Of a stretch of 64,000 nt of DNA, positions 19,183 to 28,097 are shown piece by piece (the first letter of the stretch is position 1; the number at the start of each line of letters is the position of its first letter). The notes beneath the pieces were generated by a model. It saw only the letters and a program-made list of their open reading frames with translations. It did no database searches and was not told where the DNA came from. This DNA comes from Butyrivibrio proteoclasticus B316. Lineage in GTDB: Bacteria; Bacillota; Clostridia; Lachnospirales; Lachnospiraceae. Both the position numbers and the translations under genes were made by a program. Location of the stretch: contig NC_014387.1 of assembly GCF_000145035.1 (NCBI RefSeq), positions 2,966,001 through 3,030,000 of the forward strand, in the 5' to 3' direction.

Positions 19183-20214
19183 TTAATTACTAGCTAACCT
19201 AGCTACTGACTCTCCCCTCTCAATATTCCCTTTAACTACAACCTGTTCAACGATTGTCCCCTTAGGATTATTGATAAGATCAATCAGCTTAGAAGCAGCA
19301 ACTGAACCGATCTGCTCTGTATCCTGTACCATTGTTGTCAAAATAGGACTTATCTTTCTGGCAAGTTCTATTCCGTCATAACCAACAACGGATACATCCT
19401 CAGGTATTCTGAGTCCTTTTTTCCTGATCGCATTTATTCCGCCAAATGCTGCAAAATCGTCCGGGTAAAAAATACATGTCGGCGGATCTTTTAAATCAAG
19501 AAGCTTATTGGTCGCTTCATAAGCTGCATCTGTATCTCTATAAGGAACTGCCGGAACATATTCATCCGGAATTTCTACCCCAAGATCCTGAAGTGTCTTG
19601 TAAAAGCTTGAAAGTCTGCTCTTGGTAACCGAAGATTCCATTCCTGACTCTTTACCATGGATATAAGCTATTTTCCTGTGGCCCTGTTCATATACATAAG
19701 TGGCAAGCTCATTTATTCCATTGACGTTGTCAGACATTATTGCAGTTCTGTTGTAAAACAAGTGGTCAATTGTAACCACCGGAATCTCACTCTTTATAAG
19801 TTCATCTACCTGAGGATCTGAAAAATCCACACAGGCGATCACGATCCCATCAAAACCTCTGTAAATCGCATGTGATAAATAGGACATGTTGTTCAGCCTC
19901 TTATTACCACTGTTGATGAAAGTTATGTCATAGCCGTTTTCCTCAGCTGTGCGTTTAAAGCTGTCCAGAACATGATTGAAATAGTCATGTGTAAGTCCGC
20001 TATTAGCTTCATCAACAAAGAGGACGCCAATATTTTTTGTTTTGTTCGTCTTAAGAGCCTGTGCTGCAGCGTTTGGTCTGTATCCAAGCTTCTCAGCCAC
20101 CTCTCTGACATGTTTCTTGGTCTCCTGGCTGATATCACTATGATCGTTAAGTGCCTTGGATACTGTCGCAACGGATACTCCACAAGCCTTAGAAATATCT
20201 TTTAATGACACCAT
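19183..20214 (-). CDS. LacI-family transcriptional regulator of the cellobiose locus
   Basis: Sugar-responsive repressor. The N-terminal helix-turn-helix LKDISKACGVSVATVSKALN and hinge region YRPNAAAQALKTNKT are typical, followed by a periplasmic-binding-like effector domain (NIGVLFVDEANSG to the end). The 343-residue length is normal. It is divergent from the GH94 gene, and three CGTTTTCG-centred sites lie in the shared promoter region, which suggests that it controls both directions. The effector is probably cellobiose or a related sugar (inference). No good ribosome site precedes the ATG, so expression may be low. Confidence 0.93.
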   Translation of the reverse strand: MVSLKDISKACGVSVATVSKALNDHSDISQETKKHVREVAEKLGYRPNAAAQALKTNKTKNIGVLFVDEANSGLTHDYFNHVLDSFKRTAEENGYDITFINSGNKRLNNMSYLSHAIYRGFDGIVIACVDFSDPQVDELIKSEIPVVTIDHLFYNRTAIMSDNVNGINELATYVYEQGHRKIAYIHGKESGMESSVTKSRLSSFYKTLQDLGVEIPDEYVPAVPYRDTDAAYEATNKLLDLKDPPTCIFYPDDFAAFGGINAIRKKGLRIPEDVSVVGYDGIELARKISPILTTMVQDTEQIGSVAASKLIDLINNPKGTIVEQVVVKGNIERGESVARLASN

Positions 20215-20244
20215 TCTATTTACCGTTTGCGCCTTGTTTGTTAC

Positions 20245-20257
20245 TAAATCGTTTTCG
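20245..20257. promoter_or_regulatory. LacI-family operator candidate O3 (lacI-proximal)
   Basis: TAAATCGTTTTCG matches 11 of 13 bases of the other two sites in this intergenic region and lies about 30 bases upstream of the lacI start, where it would allow autoregulation. Confidence 0.55.
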
Positions 20258-20406
20258 TAGTTTCAGAGTACAACATTATTACCCCAAAAGCAATATGTTT
20301 TTATATTTTTTTGTGCAAGTTTTATACTTTTGGTACATTTTTATAAAATCATTGTCGTTTTTTCATACACTTTTATAAATTCATGTTTATAATTATAAAA
20401 AATTTA

Positions 20407-20419
20407 TTAAACGTTTTCG
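20407..20419. promoter_or_regulatory. LacI-family operator candidate O1
   Basis: TTAAACGTTTTCG is the exact reverse complement of the site at 20570. The central CG with A/T-rich flanks is typical for LacI-family operators. It is mid-way between the divergent genes and could support looping. Confidence 0.65.
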
Positions 20420-20526
20420 ATAGTGTTTCGTAAACTTATATTCATCGATATTTTGATACCGGTTTCACCGGAAACTATTGTCTCATCCCCAGTATTTATG
20501 CGACTTTAAACTTTATTTTTTTCTTG

Positions 20527-20555
20527 TTGCATTATATGGATTTAGCATATATAAT
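20527..20555 (+). promoter_or_regulatory. GH94 promoter
   Basis: TTGCAT (20527-20532) and TATAAT (20550-20555) are separated by 17 bases. An operator-like site at 20570 would cover the expected transcription start and early transcript. Confidence 0.65.
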
Positions 20556-20569
20556 GTCACTAGAAATTC

Positions 20570-20582
20570 CGAAAACGTTTAA
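20570..20582. promoter_or_regulatory. LacI-family operator candidate O2 (GH94-proximal)
   Basis: CGAAAACGTTTAA lies just downstream of the GH94 promoter, the classic position for a repressor to block transcription. It is an exact inverted copy of O1. Confidence 0.65.
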
Positions 20583-20611
20583 GTTTATTTATATGTAATG
20601 GGAGGTTTTAT

Positions 20612-23065
20612 ATGAAATACGGCTTCTTTGATGATGCAGCCCTTGAGTATGTCATCACCACACCCAAGACTCCATTGCCATGGATCAACTACCTCGGCAA
20701 CAAAGAGTTCTTTTCACTGATATCCAACACATGTGGTGGATACACATTTTACAAGGACGCCAAACTGCTGAGACTCACCAGATATCGTTATAACAACGTT
20801 CCGTACGATAATAATGGTAAGTACTTCTACATTAAGGACAACACAGATTCCGCCTGCAGCGTAGTATGGAATCCGGGTTGGCAGCCAGTCAAGACAACAC
20901 TTGACCAGTATGAGTGTCGTCACGGACTTGGATACAGCACATTTACATCCAGCAAGAACAACGTGGAAGCTAAAGTTCTCACCTTTGTTCCTATGAATGA
21001 TAACTGTGAGATTTCCAAGGTTACTATTACCAATAATAAAGAAACCGCAGCTAAGTTATCTCTTTTCTCATATGTTGAGTGGTGTCTCTGGAACGCAGAT
21101 GACGACATGAAGAACTTCCAGAGAAATCTCAGCACAGGTGAAGTAGAAGTTACAGATGGTGGTTCTACTATCTACCACAAAACTGAGTACAGAGAGAGAC
21201 GTAACCACTACGCTATTTACAGTGTCAACTCTGCAGTTGATGGTTTTGATACCAGCAGAGATGCTTTCCTTGGTGCATACAACGGGCCAGACAGCCCGGA
21301 TGTAGTTGCTGAAGGCAAGTGCACTAATTCTGTAGCAAGCGGCTGGTCACCTATCGCTTCTCACCAGATCAACATTGATCTTGCAGCCGGCGAGTCCAAG
21401 ACTTTCATCTTCGTTCTTGGTTATATCGAGAATCCCGAGGATGACAAGTGGGAAGCTCCGGGTGTAGTTAACAAGAAACCTGCTCTTAAGATGCTCGAAG
21501 CATACAAGACAGAGGCTGCTGTAGATGCTGCACTTGTAGAACTCAAGAACTATTGGAAAGAGCTTCTTTCCAATTATCACATTTCATCTTCTAATGAGAA
21601 GGTTGATCGTATGGTCAACATTTGGAACCAGTACCAGTGCATGGTTACATTCAACATGTCACGTTCTGCTTCCTACTATGAGTCCGGAATCGGCCGTGGA
21701 ATGGGCTTTAGAGATTCTTGCCAGGATCTTCTTGGATTCGTTCATCTTATTCCTGACAGAGCAAGACAGCGTATCATCGATATCGCTTCTACTCAGTTCC
21801 AGGATGGTAGCGCATACCACCAGTATCAGCCACTTACCAAGAAAGGTAACTCTGATATCGGATCAGGCTTTAACGATGATCCTTTATGGCTCATAGCAGG
21901 TACAAGCGCATATGTAAGAGAGACAGGAGATCTTTCCATCTTAAAAGAGATGGTTCCTTTCGATAATGATATGAGCGTAGCCAAGACTCTTATGGGACAC
22001 CTCAAGTGCTCATTTGATTTCACAGCTACTCACAAGGGTCCTCACGGACTTCCTCTTATCGGACGTGCTGACTGGAACGACTGCCTTAACCTCAACTGCT
22101 TCTCAGAGCACCCGGGTGAATCATTCCAGACTTTCGGACCTTCTGAGGGACCTGTTGCTGAATCAGTATTCATCGCCGGTATGTTTGTTAAGTATGGTGA
22201 GGAGTACGCTCAGCTTGCTGAACTTCTCGGAGATGATGCTGAAGCCAAGAGAGCACGTGAAGAAATTGCCAAAGTTTATCAGGCAGCTATCACAGCCGGA
22301 TGGGACGGCGAATGGTTTGTTCGTGCTTATGATGCATATTCCAACAAGGTTGGATCAAAAGAGTGTGAAGAAGGCCAGATCTACATCGAGCCACAGGGCT
22401 TCTGCGTTCTTGCAGGAATCGGTGTAAAAGAAGGTCTTGCTGAGAAGGCTCTTAAGAGCGTTGAGGAAAGACTTGATACCAAGTATGGTGTTATGATCCT
22501 CCAGCCTGCTTACACCAAGTACCATCTTGAACTCGGCGAAGTTTCTTCATATCCACCGGGATACAAGGAAAACGCTGGTATTTTCTGTCACAACAACCCT
22601 TGGGTTTCTATCGCAGAAACAGTTCTTGGTCATGGAGACAGAGCTTTTGAAATATACAGAAAAACATGTCCTGCTTACATCGAAGATATAAGCGAAATCC
22701 ACTGCACAGAGCCATACGTATATTCACAGATGGTTGCAGGAAGAGATGCCAAGTTCTTTGGACAGGGCAAGAACAGCTGGCTCACAGGTACAGCAGCTTG
22801 GACCTTTGTAAATATTTCCCAGTACATTCTGGGTGTATATCCTACACACAACGGTCTGTCAATCAATCCTTGTGTACCTGCTGATTTTGGTGATTTTGAG
22901 ATCACAAGAAAATATCGTGATGCAGTTTACCACATCAGTGTTAAGCAGAATGGTGTCCAGAAAGGCATCAAGAAGCTCACTGTTAACGGAAAAGAAGTTT
23001 CAGGAAACGTTATTCCTTACGAGTCCGGTGTCAAGGAATATACTGTTGTCGCTGAAATGGGCTGA
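20612..23065 (+). CDS. Cellobiose phosphorylase (GH94)
   Basis: Intracellular enzyme that splits cellobiose with phosphate into glucose 1-phosphate and glucose, saving ATP. The 817-residue length is that of cellobiose rather than cellodextrin phosphorylases. The N-terminal [20 protein letters not shown] and [20 protein letters not shown] are characteristic, and the acid catalyst lies in [11 protein letters not shown], with the second Asp at residue 490. [17 protein letters not shown] and [13 protein letters not shown] are C-terminal family motifs. There is no signal peptide. GGGAGG precedes the ATG. It is divergent from the lacI-ABC operon, which would import its substrate. Confidence 0.95.
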   Translation: MKYGFFDDAALEYVITTPKTPLPWINYLGNKEFFSLISNTCGGYTFYKDAKLLRLTRYRYNNVPYDNNGKYFYIKDNTDSACSVVWNPGWQPVKTTLDQYECRHGLGYSTFTSSKNNVEAKVLTFVPMNDNCEISKVTITNNKETAAKLSLFSYVEWCLWNADDDMKNFQRNLSTGEVEVTDGGSTIYHKTEYRERRNHYAIYSVNSAVDGFDTSRDAFLGAYNGPDSPDVVAEGKCTNSVASGWSPIASHQINIDLAAGESKTFIFVLGYIENPEDDKWEAPGVVNKKPALKMLEAYKTEAAVDAALVELKNYWKELLSNYHISSSNEKVDRMVNIWNQYQCMVTFNMSRSASYYESGIGRGMGFRDSCQDLLGFVHLIPDRARQRIIDIASTQFQDGSAYHQYQPLTKKGNSDIGSGFNDDPLWLIAGTSAYVRETGDLSILKEMVPFDNDMSVAKTLMGHLKCSFDFTATHKGPHGLPLIGRADWNDCLNLNCFSEHPGESFQTFGPSEGPVAESVFIAGMFVKYGEEYAQLAELLGDDAEAKRAREEIAKVYQAAITAGWDGEWFVRAYDAYSNKVGSKECEEGQIYIEPQGFCVLAGIGVKEGLAEKALKSVEERLDTKYGVMILQPAYTKYHLELGEVSSYPPGYKENAGIFCHNNPWVSIAETVLGHGDRAFEIYRKTCPAYIEDISEIHCTEPYVYSQMVAGRDAKFFGQGKNSWLTGTAAWTFVNISQYILGVYPTHNGLSINPCVPADFGDFEITRKYRDAVYHISVKQNGVQKGIKKLTVNGKEVSGNVIPYESGVKEYTVVAEMG

Positions 23066-23133
23066 TCAGGGTTAATATCGTAAATGCGCCACCTGGCGTA
23101 GCAAACCTGCGAATTAACATACTTATGAGGGGA

Positions 23134-23165
23134 AGAGCCAGAGGATTTCACAATCCTCTGGCTCT
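23134..23165 (+). terminator. Terminator after GH94
   Basis: AGAGCCAGAGGATT and AATCCTCTGGCTCT form a 14-bp perfect stem with a 4-base loop, followed by ATTTCTGT. The T run is weak but the stem is very stable. Upstream (23071-23118) further complementary pieces (GTTAAT/ATTAAC; CGCCA/TGGCG) suggest a structured 3' end. Confidence 0.75.
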
Positions 23166-23244
23166 ATTTCTGTAAGGTTGCATAAATCACACATGTTATG
23201 ATAAAATTAGGCGTTGAGGGTAATACTTTTTATGAGAGGTTAAT

Positions 23245-24027
23245 ATGGGAAAAGTAGCAAAGCCTAAAAAGCACAGGCATAAACGGCATTATACTTTTAT
23301 GATAATCTCGGGGGATTCTGACGGCAGTACAAAGCGCTTACACCTAAACCACTTCAAGACACAGCTTTTGGCGTATACCTGCTTTGCAATCGCTCTTGCA
23401 ATTATCTGCTATATCATCTATACAGCAATTACCATAAATACTCTGAGAGAAATAGAACTTGAGCAGAAAGCCAGTATCGAAGCGCTTCTGTCTGAAAATG
23501 ACGAGCTCTCTACTGCCAACGACAAGCTCCAGACAGAAAACGAGCAGCTCTCAGCCGCGATCAACAAGCGAATCGAGGATGAGCATGTTGTTGCAGAGGA
23601 GGCAGAGGCACTTGCAGTACCTTCCGGTTTTCCTCTTTCAGGAACAGCTTCTATGACAAGTGCTGTAGATGATACCAATTCTACTTCTATTACAGAAATC
23701 ACTGACGAGAACAAGGATACCGCTACAGGAAATCCAATTGTAGTATTCAGTGCCGGTGAAGGCAGCAATGTCATCGCATCAGGTTCCGGTACAGTTACAA
23801 CAGTTACAAGTGATGCCAAATTTGGCTACGTTATATCTATTGATCATGGAAACGGCTACGTTTCTATATATAGAAATTCAGGTAACCCCCTTGTTTCTGA
23901 GGGCGCTGTCATCGATAAAGGCGACATTTTGTTTGTAGTTGATGAGAACAACACTTCTCTTGGTTACCAAATCAAACAGGATGATAATTACATCGATCCT
24001 GTAACACTAATTGAGATTAACGGATAA
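23245..24027 (+). CDS. Membrane-anchored coiled-coil LytM (M23-like) protein, catalytically degenerate
   Basis: A 260-residue envelope protein. A basic N-terminus (KPKKHRHKRHY) is followed by one membrane segment (about residues 38-58), a coiled coil (about 70-112, IEALLSENDELSTANDKLQT), a Ser/Thr linker and a C-terminal LytM/M23 fold (about 165-260: ASGSGTVTTV, GYVISIDHGNGYVSIYRNSG). The zinc ligands of active M23 peptidases are missing: the HxG(I/V)D region is FSAGEGSNV, YAHL is YRNS, and the HLHFE strand is LGYQIK. It is therefore probably a regulator or scaffold. The next gene, 15 bases on, is a bactofilin, and M23-bactofilin pairs are a known arrangement. Confidence 0.85.
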   Translation: MGKVAKPKKHRHKRHYTFMIISGDSDGSTKRLHLNHFKTQLLAYTCFAIALAIICYIIYTAITINTLREIELEQKASIEALLSENDELSTANDKLQTENEQLSAAINKRIEDEHVVAEEAEALAVPSGFPLSGTASMTSAVDDTNSTSITEITDENKDTATGNPIVVFSAGEGSNVIASGSGTVTTVTSDAKFGYVISIDHGNGYVSIYRNSGNPLVSEGAVIDKGDILFVVDENNTSLGYQIKQDDNYIDPVTLIEING

Positions 24028-24042
24028 ACGGAGGATAAGTAC

Positions 24043-24522
24043 ATGTTTGGAAGCAAAAAAGATACCACCCTTGATCCATCTATGGAACAGGTTGGAACCA
24101 TCATCGGCCCCGGTGCAATTATCGACGGACCTCTTTCTACCAAGGATTCAGCCAGAATTGATGGTACTGTAAATGGTAACGTAACTATTAACGGCGCTCT
24201 GATTGTCGGACAAGATGCCAAGATCACAGGTACTGTTTCCTGCCTGAACGCTTATATCGCCGGTGAGGTTAACGGAAATATTTCCTCTCCCAAGGGCAAG
24301 GTTGAGATCAGTGATACCGGTAAAGTTATCGGAGATGTTACCTGCAAGGGTATTATCATTGATGAAAATGCAGTCTTTCAGGGCAAGTGTGATATGACAA
24401 ACATTGATAAGAGTTCTGCTACTGTTGCCAAGGAAAGAGCTGCAGCAGATAAAGCTTCTGATGACAGTAAGCCTGCAGAAGAAAAGACAAACGACAACTC
24501 ACAAAAAGAAGCCAACAAATAA
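24043..24522 (+). CDS. Bactofilin
   Basis: Polymer-forming cytoskeletal protein of the bactofilin (DUF583) family. The core (about residues 18-125) is a repetitive right-handed beta-helix with the hexad-like pattern GTIIGPGAIIDGPLSTKDSA, RIDGTVNGNVTINGALIVG, ISDTGKVIGDVTCKGIII. A short N-terminal tail and a charged, disordered C-terminal tail flank it. It lies 15 bases downstream of the LytM-like gene with an own GGAGG site and is very likely co-transcribed. Bactofilins localise cell-wall enzymes, which fits the neighbour. Confidence 0.93.
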   Translation: MFGSKKDTTLDPSMEQVGTIIGPGAIIDGPLSTKDSARIDGTVNGNVTINGALIVGQDAKITGTVSCLNAYIAGEVNGNISSPKGKVEISDTGKVIGDVTCKGIIIDENAVFQGKCDMTNIDKSSATVAKERAAADKASDDSKPAEEKTNDNSQKEANK

Positions 24523-24542
24523 TAATTATTTCTTACAATATT

Positions 24543-24577
24543 AAAGCCGAATGCTTATCACATGCATTCGGCTTTTT
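24543..24577. terminator. Terminator after the bactofilin gene
   Basis: AAAGCCGAATGC and GCATTCGGCTTT form a 12-bp stem with a 9-base loop, followed by a T run. It separates bactofilin from the convergent TrpR-like gene. Confidence 0.9.
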
Positions 24578-24616
24578 AATGCAAAAGTATTATATTACAA
24601 ATATCTCAAATAATGA

Positions 24617-24904
24617 TCAGTCCTGCATTCTCTCAAATACAAGCTCGTATCCGTCATCACCATAGTTAAGTGATCTGTTAACTCTACTGATTGTAGCTGT
24701 AGAAGCACCAGTCTTCTCTGCTATTTCCAGGTATGTCTTACGATCTCTCAGCATAGACGCAACTTCAAATCTCTGTGAAAGAGATAAGAGTTCATTAACA
24801 GTACATAAGTCTTCAAAAAAACTATAACACTCCTCTTTATTCTGGAGGCAAAGTATTGCATTAAACAGGTGATCAACAGCATCTGTTCTAATTTTCTTAT
24901 TCAT
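24617..24904 (-). CDS. YerC/YecD-type TrpR-related regulator
   Basis: A 95-residue DNA-binding protein of the Trp-repressor superfamily, YerC/YecD branch. LSLSQRFEVASMLRDRKTYL, then EIAEKTGASTATISRVNRSL is the helix-turn-helix, and the preceding DHLFNAILCLQNKEECYSFF forms the dimer helices. Function in Firmicutes is not settled; the tryptophan-binding role of TrpR itself should not be assumed. AAGGAG is 9 bases before the ATG. It is monocistronic. Confidence 0.9.
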   Translation of the reverse strand: MNKKIRTDAVDHLFNAILCLQNKEECYSFFEDLCTVNELLSLSQRFEVASMLRDRKTYLEIAEKTGASTATISRVNRSLNYGDDGYELVFERMQD

Positions 24905-25176
24905 GTCAAAAGTCTCCTTATTTTATTTTTTCGCCATAACTAAACCATATTCCGTCAATAATACTTTCGTGCTTAAACATTTTATCACTCTGAACTAGTA
25001 AAGTAAAGTACTCAATATCGCAAATCGAAATATTACAGAAAAATATTTTCTCAAACGTAAAACTTATGCTCAACATCAATAAATTACCTTTACTTTTGTA
25101 CCTTTATGTGTTAGCATTAATATGTTGTCGTGGACAACAGAACGATTATTTTTTTATTTTTAGTGGAGGTATTACA

Positions 25177-25377
25177 ATGAACAAAGGTACTGTTAAGTGG
25201 TTCAACAACCAGAAGGGTTACGGCTTCATCTCAGACGAGGCTGGAAATGATGTATTCGTACATTATTCAGGACTCAACATGGAAGGTTTCAAGTCTCTCG
25301 AAGAGGGCGCTTCTGTAGAGTATGATGTAATCCAGGGCGAAAAGGGACCTCAGGCCGTAAACGTAAACAAGCTTTGA
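25177..25377 (+). CDS. cspA: Cold-shock protein
   Basis: A 66-residue single-stranded nucleic acid-binding protein of the CspA/CspB family. RNP1 (KGYGFISDE) and RNP2 (DVFVHYSGL) are intact. The start at 25177 ([10 protein letters not shown]) is fixed by GTGGAGG upstream and by family length; the longer open frame is only leader. The long A/T-rich 5' region is typical of csp mRNAs, which often fold in a temperature-dependent way. Confidence 0.95.
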   Translation: MNKGTVKWFNNQKGYGFISDEAGNDVFVHYSGLNMEGFKSLEEGASVEYDVIQGEKGPQAVNVNKL

Positions 25378-25479
25378 TTCTTAGATGAGTTAAAGGCTAA
25401 TTAATCAGACTACATAGTGCCTTATTCTAATATAGATATATATTTTGAATTCGCAAGATTGTAACAATGATTAATCAAC

Positions 25480-25512
25480 AAAATCCATCTGGTTTTACCA
25501 GATGGATTTTTT
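25480..25512. terminator. Bidirectional terminator between cspA and hisA
   Basis: AAAATCCATCTGGT and ACCAGATGGATTTT form a 14-bp stem with a 3-base loop, with T runs possible on both strands. Confidence 0.92.
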
Positions 25513-25573
25513 GACCTAATCTTTATTTATTCGCAATATTATTTTGCACGTCTTTTTCTGCAGCAAGGCAGGA

Positions 25574-25611
25574 TTCTTGCTGGTTATTTCCGCTTTTACC
25601 CACAAGAGGTA
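25574..25611 (-). repeat. Copy A of a shared 3'-end sequence
   Basis: About 36 of 42 bases match the segment at 60110-60151, and nearly all differences are transitions. The common core is TATTTCCGCTTTT followed by RCCC. It overlaps the last codons of the hisA gene. The ends CTTG/CAAG can pair to form a hairpin. Confidence 0.55.
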
Positions 25612-26372
25612 ATTACATCATCCATCTCTAGATTTCCACCGAATATATCAAGTGCACTTCCCACGGTGACATCTATCTTTCCTTTTCCAGCTTTTCTGAT
25701 CTTATCGATATCTTTAAGTGAATGTACTCCGCCTGCATAGGTTACAGGTATTTTCCCCCAGTTTCCCAGGATATTGGCCACTTTTTCTTCAATACCGCCT
25801 TGCTTTCCTTCAACATCAGCCGCATGAACCAGAAACTCATCACAGTACTCAGCCAAAGCATCCAATGTTTCCGCACATAGCTCAACATCAGTCATCTTCT
25901 GCCATCTGTCTGTCACAATCTTGTATCTGCCATTCTCATCAGCCTTACAGGATAGATCCAAAACTATCTTTTCTTTACCAACAGCCTTTACAAGCTTTTT
26001 GAGATTTGTATAGTTTATCTTGCCATTTTTAAACACATATGAGGTAACAATGACATGTGACGCTCCATAATCAAGAAACTCCTGCGCATTATCCGCCGTT
26101 ATGCCTCCTCCTATCTGAAGAAGTCCCGGAGTCGCAGTAAGAGCAGCTATTGCCTGCCTCTTTGTTACTTCATAATAAGGGCTTTCAGCCGGATTTAACA
26201 AAATGATATGTCCTCCGCTTAAGCCCTTTTCTCTGTACATTCTTGCATAAAAATCAGCGCCCTTGGCGGATGCAAAATTCTCTTTTGCCTGATCACCTGT
26301 ATCCACAAGGCTGCTGCCAACTATCTGTTTAACTTTTCCATTATGTATGTCAATACAAGGTCTGAACCTCAT
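25596..26372 (-). CDS. hisA: Eukaryotic-type HisA (ProFAR isomerase, HIS6-like)
   Basis: Converts ProFAR to PRFAR in histidine synthesis. The protein is 258 residues and matches the eukaryotic HIS6 type rather than ordinary bacterial HisA: RFRPCIDIHNGKVKQIVGSS, VLDLSCKADENGRY, DEFLVHAADVEGKQGGIEE, VTYAGGVHSLKDIDKI and SALDIFGGNL all resemble yeast HIS6. Asp8 and the Asp of LDLSC are the expected catalytic pair. I recall the TIGRFAM note that this type occurs in the rumen bacterium Fibrobacter, presumably by transfer. No other his gene is nearby; the gene follows dapB by 12 bases with its own AAAGGGG site and thus sits in the lysine-riboswitch operon. Confidence 0.9.
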   Translation of the reverse strand: MRFRPCIDIHNGKVKQIVGSSLVDTGDQAKENFASAKGADFYARMYREKGLSGGHIILLNPAESPYYEVTKRQAIAALTATPGLLQIGGGITADNAQEFLDYGASHVIVTSYVFKNGKINYTNLKKLVKAVGKEKIVLDLSCKADENGRYKIVTDRWQKMTDVELCAETLDALAEYCDEFLVHAADVEGKQGGIEEKVANILGNWGKIPVTYAGGVHSLKDIDKIRKAGKGKIDVTVGSALDIFGGNLEMDDVITSCG

Positions 26373-26384
26373 TCTTATCCCCTT

Positions 26385-27152
26385 TTACGCGAGAACATCA
26401 GCCATATCATACATTCCGGCACTCTTGCCGCCAAGGAATTTGGCTGCCTGAATAGCGCCCTTGCCAAAAATTGCCCTTGAATATGCCCTGTGAGAAAGTG
26501 TAACAACTTCATCAAGACCGGCAAATATTACATCATGATCACCAACAATTGTTCCACCTCTGACTGCAGAAATGCCAATTTCTTTCTGACGGCGTTTTTC
26601 TCTGCGCTGACTTCTGTCATAGGTATACTCATATTTATCCTCAAAAGAATCATTGATAGCATCAGCAAGTGCAATAGCTGTTCCACTTGGAGCATCAAGC
26701 TTCTGATTATGGTGCTTTTCAACTATCTCTATATCAAATCCGGCCTCGGCAAAAAGAGGAGCAACATCCTTAAGCACCTTGAGAAGCGCATTTATTCCAA
26801 CTGACATGTTCGCAGATCTGAGGATTGCAATCTTGGAAGACGCCTCTTTTACCTTATTAAGCTGCTCTTCTGAAAGACCTGTTGAGCAGAGAACAACCGG
26901 TGTATTAACTGACACTGCGTAGTCAAGAAGGCCGTCTACAGCTGATGCATTAGAAAAATCCACAATAACATCTGCTGCCACATTACAATCAGACAGGCTC
27001 TTAAATACAGGAAAATCATAATTACTCTCGCCATAAGCGTCTACGCCTGCAACAACTTCGATATCAGCATCCTCTTTAACAAGGTCAACAATTACATGTC
27101 CCATACGGCCATTGCAGCCGTGCATTATCATTTTTGTCATAGTTTTTTTCAC
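26385..27152 (-). CDS. dapB: 4-Hydroxy-tetrahydrodipicolinate reductase
   Basis: Reduces the DapA product in the lysine/diaminopimelate pathway. The nucleotide-binding start MIMHGCNGRMGHVIVDL and the signature EKHHNQKLDAPSGTA are clear. Three starts are possible: GTG at 27152 (overlapping the stop of an 8-codon upstream frame) and ATGs at 27140 and 27131. The only good ribosome site serves the small upstream frame, so initiation is probably by translational coupling. It follows dapA and precedes hisA in one operon. Confidence 0.95.
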   Translation of the reverse strand: MKKTMTKMIMHGCNGRMGHVIVDLVKEDADIEVVAGVDAYGESNYDFPVFKSLSDCNVAADVIVDFSNASAVDGLLDYAVSVNTPVVLCSTGLSEEQLNKVKEASSKIAILRSANMSVGINALLKVLKDVAPLFAEAGFDIEIVEKHHNQKLDAPSGTAIALADAINDSFEDKYEYTYDRSQRREKRRQKEIGISAVRGGTIVGDHDVIFAGLDEVVTLSHRAYSRAIFGKGAIQAAKFLGGKSAGMYDMADVLA

Positions 27153-27175
27153 GCAGCCATCTCAACCGATGGCAT
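27149..27175 (-). CDS. Possible 8-codon leader peptide coupled to dapB
   Basis: ATG at 27175 has AAAGGAG seven bases upstream, encodes MPSVEMAA and stops at a TGA that overlaps the GTG of dapB as GTGA. A small hairpin (GCCATC/GATGGC) overlaps it. This is the best-placed ribosome site between dapA and dapB. It may be a coupling device; an unrecognised real dapB start is the alternative. Confidence 0.35.
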   Translation of the reverse strand: MPSVEMAA

Positions 27176-27193
27176 GCTGTAGCTCCTTTCCAA

Positions 27194-28081
27194 TTACTTT
27201 ATAAGACCAAAGCTTCTCATTTCATCTTCAAGTACTTTTTTGTGGCCATCTTCCATCTCAGTAAGAGGAAGTCTGAGAGGACCTGCCTCTATACCAATCA
27301 TCTTAAGTGCGCTCTTAACAGGAATAGGATTAACCTCTGAGAAAAGAGCCTTCACAAGCGGAATAGCTTTAAACTGAAGCTCTCTTGCTGCTGCAAAATC
27401 GCCATCTAGACACTTCTGGCATATTTCATGTGTCTGCTGTGGAGCAACGTTAGAAAGAACTGAAATTACTCCAAGTCCACCAAGAGACATGATAGGAACG
27501 ATTTCATCATCATTTCCTGAATAAAGATCTATGCATCCCTCTGCAAGCTGCATCATTCTGGATGTCTGAGCAATATTTCCTGTTGCATCCTTGATGCCAA
27601 CTATATTCTTTTTATCACGGCAAAGTCTGACTGCTGTCTCAGGGAGGATATTGCATCCTGTTCTGCTAGGCACATTATAGAGGATGATCGGTATGCTGAT
27701 AGCATCAGCGATTGCGCTAAAGTGAGCATAAAGTCCGTCCTGTGTTGCCTTATTATAATATGGTGTTACACAAAGAACTCCATCAGCACCATATTCTTCT
27801 GCAAGCGCAGAGAGTTCAATAGCTGTCTGTGTACAATTTGATCCTGTTCCTGCAATTACAGGAATTCTCTTGTTTACTTTATCAATGCAGAACTTAACAA
27901 CGTCCATGTGCTCTTTTTCTGACATTGTTGCTGCTTCGCCTGTTGTTCCGCAGACAATTATAGCATCCGTTCCGTTTGCAATCTGAAACTCGATAAGTCT
28001 TTCAAACTCGTCATAGTTAACAGATCCGTCCTGATTAAATGGTGTTGCAATTGCTACTCCTGCTCCCTTAAATATTGCCAT
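27194..28081 (-). CDS. dapA: 4-Hydroxy-tetrahydrodipicolinate synthase
   Basis: Condenses pyruvate with aspartate semialdehyde, the first committed lysine step. A TIM-barrel protein of 295 residues with GTTGEAATMSEKEH, the YNVPSRTGCNI loop with the catalytic Tyr, and GIKDATGNI containing the Schiff-base Lys. The start at 28081 has AAAGGAGG six bases upstream; the longer in-frame extension is part of the leader. Transcription is controlled by the lysine riboswitch and terminator just upstream. Confidence 0.97.
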   Translation of the reverse strand: MAIFKGAGVAIATPFNQDGSVNYDEFERLIEFQIANGTDAIIVCGTTGEAATMSEKEHMDVVKFCIDKVNKRIPVIAGTGSNCTQTAIELSALAEEYGADGVLCVTPYYNKATQDGLYAHFSAIADAISIPIILYNVPSRTGCNILPETAVRLCRDKKNIVGIKDATGNIAQTSRMMQLAEGCIDLYSGNDDEIVPIMSLGGLGVISVLSNVAPQQTHEICQKCLDGDFAAARELQFKAIPLVKALFSEVNPIPVKSALKMIGIEAGPLRLPLTEMEDGHKKVLEDEMRSFGLIK

Positions 28082-28097
28082 GTTATCCTCCTTTGAT

